A DNA stretch of 64,000 bases from positions 2,232,001-2,296,000 of the forward strand of contig NC_133291.1 in the NCBI RefSeq assembly GCF_005239225.2. Direction: 5' to 3'. Within the stretch, counting starts at the first letter, position 1; every line of letters begins with the position of its first letter. The notes beneath the pieces are model-generated. The model was not told where the DNA came from and made no database searches. It worked only from the letters and a program-made list of their open reading frames with translations. The stretch comes from Populus alba (taxonomy: Eukaryota > Streptophyta > Magnoliopsida > Malpighiales > Salicaceae). A program made the position numbers and the translations under genes. Shown here in pieces: positions 63,443-64,000 of this stretch.

Positions 63443-64000
63443 TTCTATTGGAAGAAACTGGAGAGATTCTCTCTCCGCCTCCCCCTCTCCCTCTACCTCT
63501 CTATATGGAAATGGAGATTCTTTCTGGTTTTTGTTTTGGTTCAGTAAAGCCTGAACGCGACGAGCAAAATGCATCACACGTGTGTTGTTTGTCACTGTAC
63601 GTTGTGGCTTCTTCCCCTCCATGTAGACTTCATTGGCACGTGTTACCGAGTGTTACAGAAATTGTCCATGTTTAATTTAAATTCAATTAATAAATAAATT
63701 GTGATGTATTTGAAAAATATAGAATTTTTTTTATTACTCTTATCTTCATTTTATTTCTTTTAAATATGTTTTTAAAAAATAGATGGATAAATAATTATTT
63801 TGAAAAAAATAATTTTAATATTAAATTTTTTTAATTATAAATCAGTGGAGTTGACATTTAATTTATTTTGTACAATTATTAGAAATTGAGTTTGATTTGT
63901 AATTCAATTCTTAAAACCTAAAATAATTCTAAATATAAAATTTCATTAAAACATTTTAATTGAATTTAATTAAAAAATTCTAAACAAATATCATCTTTAT
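63443..64000. other. Upstream region of the GNAT gene and AT-rich right edge
   Basis: 63443-63530 is polypyrimidine on the plus strand (a purine-rich leader for the GNAT gene). From about 63670 to the end the sequence is strongly AT-rich with no coding signal. Confidence 0.55.

Noticed and set aside
63131..63622. 163-aa minus-strand frame starting MEGKKPQ
   Set aside because: Its middle is GNAT exon 1; the end runs into intron 1 and the start lies in purine-rich leader-like sequence. The spliced model starting at 63442 is preferred.

Overview
This is plant nuclear DNA. It is AT-rich, its genes are split by GT-AG introns, and every protein I recognise is a land-plant (dicot) type. The gene families and the kind of short AT-rich repeats suggest a woody eudicot, most likely a poplar or willow (Salicaceae). 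That placement is an inference I could not check.

Seven protein-coding genes can be assembled exon by exon, and all have open frames after splicing. Left to right: (1) 794-4766 (+), ribophorin I / OST1, 8 exons, 469 aa. (2) 8307-14440 (+), an EDR2-like PH-START-DUF1336 protein, 21 exons, 734 aa. (3) 27685-29459 (+), a class I GATA zinc-finger factor, 2 coding exons, 354 aa, with a probable 5' leader carrying two introns. (4) 42553-45270 (+), an ARF16-type auxin response factor, 3 exons, 685 aa, with a miR160 site at 44443-44463. (5) 52388-52609 (-), the ubiquitin-like protein UBL5/Hub1, 73 aa, with a probable 3'-UTR intron. (6) 55468-60977 (+), a plastid-type phosphohexomutase, 18 exons, 609 aa. 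(7) 61615-63442 (-), a plastid-type GNAT acetyltransferase, 3 exons, 286 aa, convergent with gene 6. The genes do not form a pathway. They are ordinary neighbours on a chromosome arm.

Between the genes are long gene-poor stretches: 14.4-26.2 kb, 29.5-41.9 kb and 45.3-51.4 kb. They hold microsatellites, short dispersed AT-rich repeats and remnants of miniature elements. I see no reverse transcriptase, transposase or integrase frame anywhere.

The most informative non-genic structures are: a family of tiny LTR-bearing (TRIM-like) elements, one complete copy inside the last intron of the ribophorin gene and two decayed copies at 34.2 and 53.9 kb; a 90-bp tandem duplication in the phosphohexomutase gene that copies an intron end plus the start of exon 6, giving a decoy splice acceptor that leads to a stop codon; an upstream exon of the ARF gene that reads in frame into the coding sequence; a perfect four-tetrad G-quadruplex motif at 21971; and a possible captured gene fragment at 48.6-48.9 kb flanked by related repeats. 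I found no evidence of a wholly new multi-gene system.
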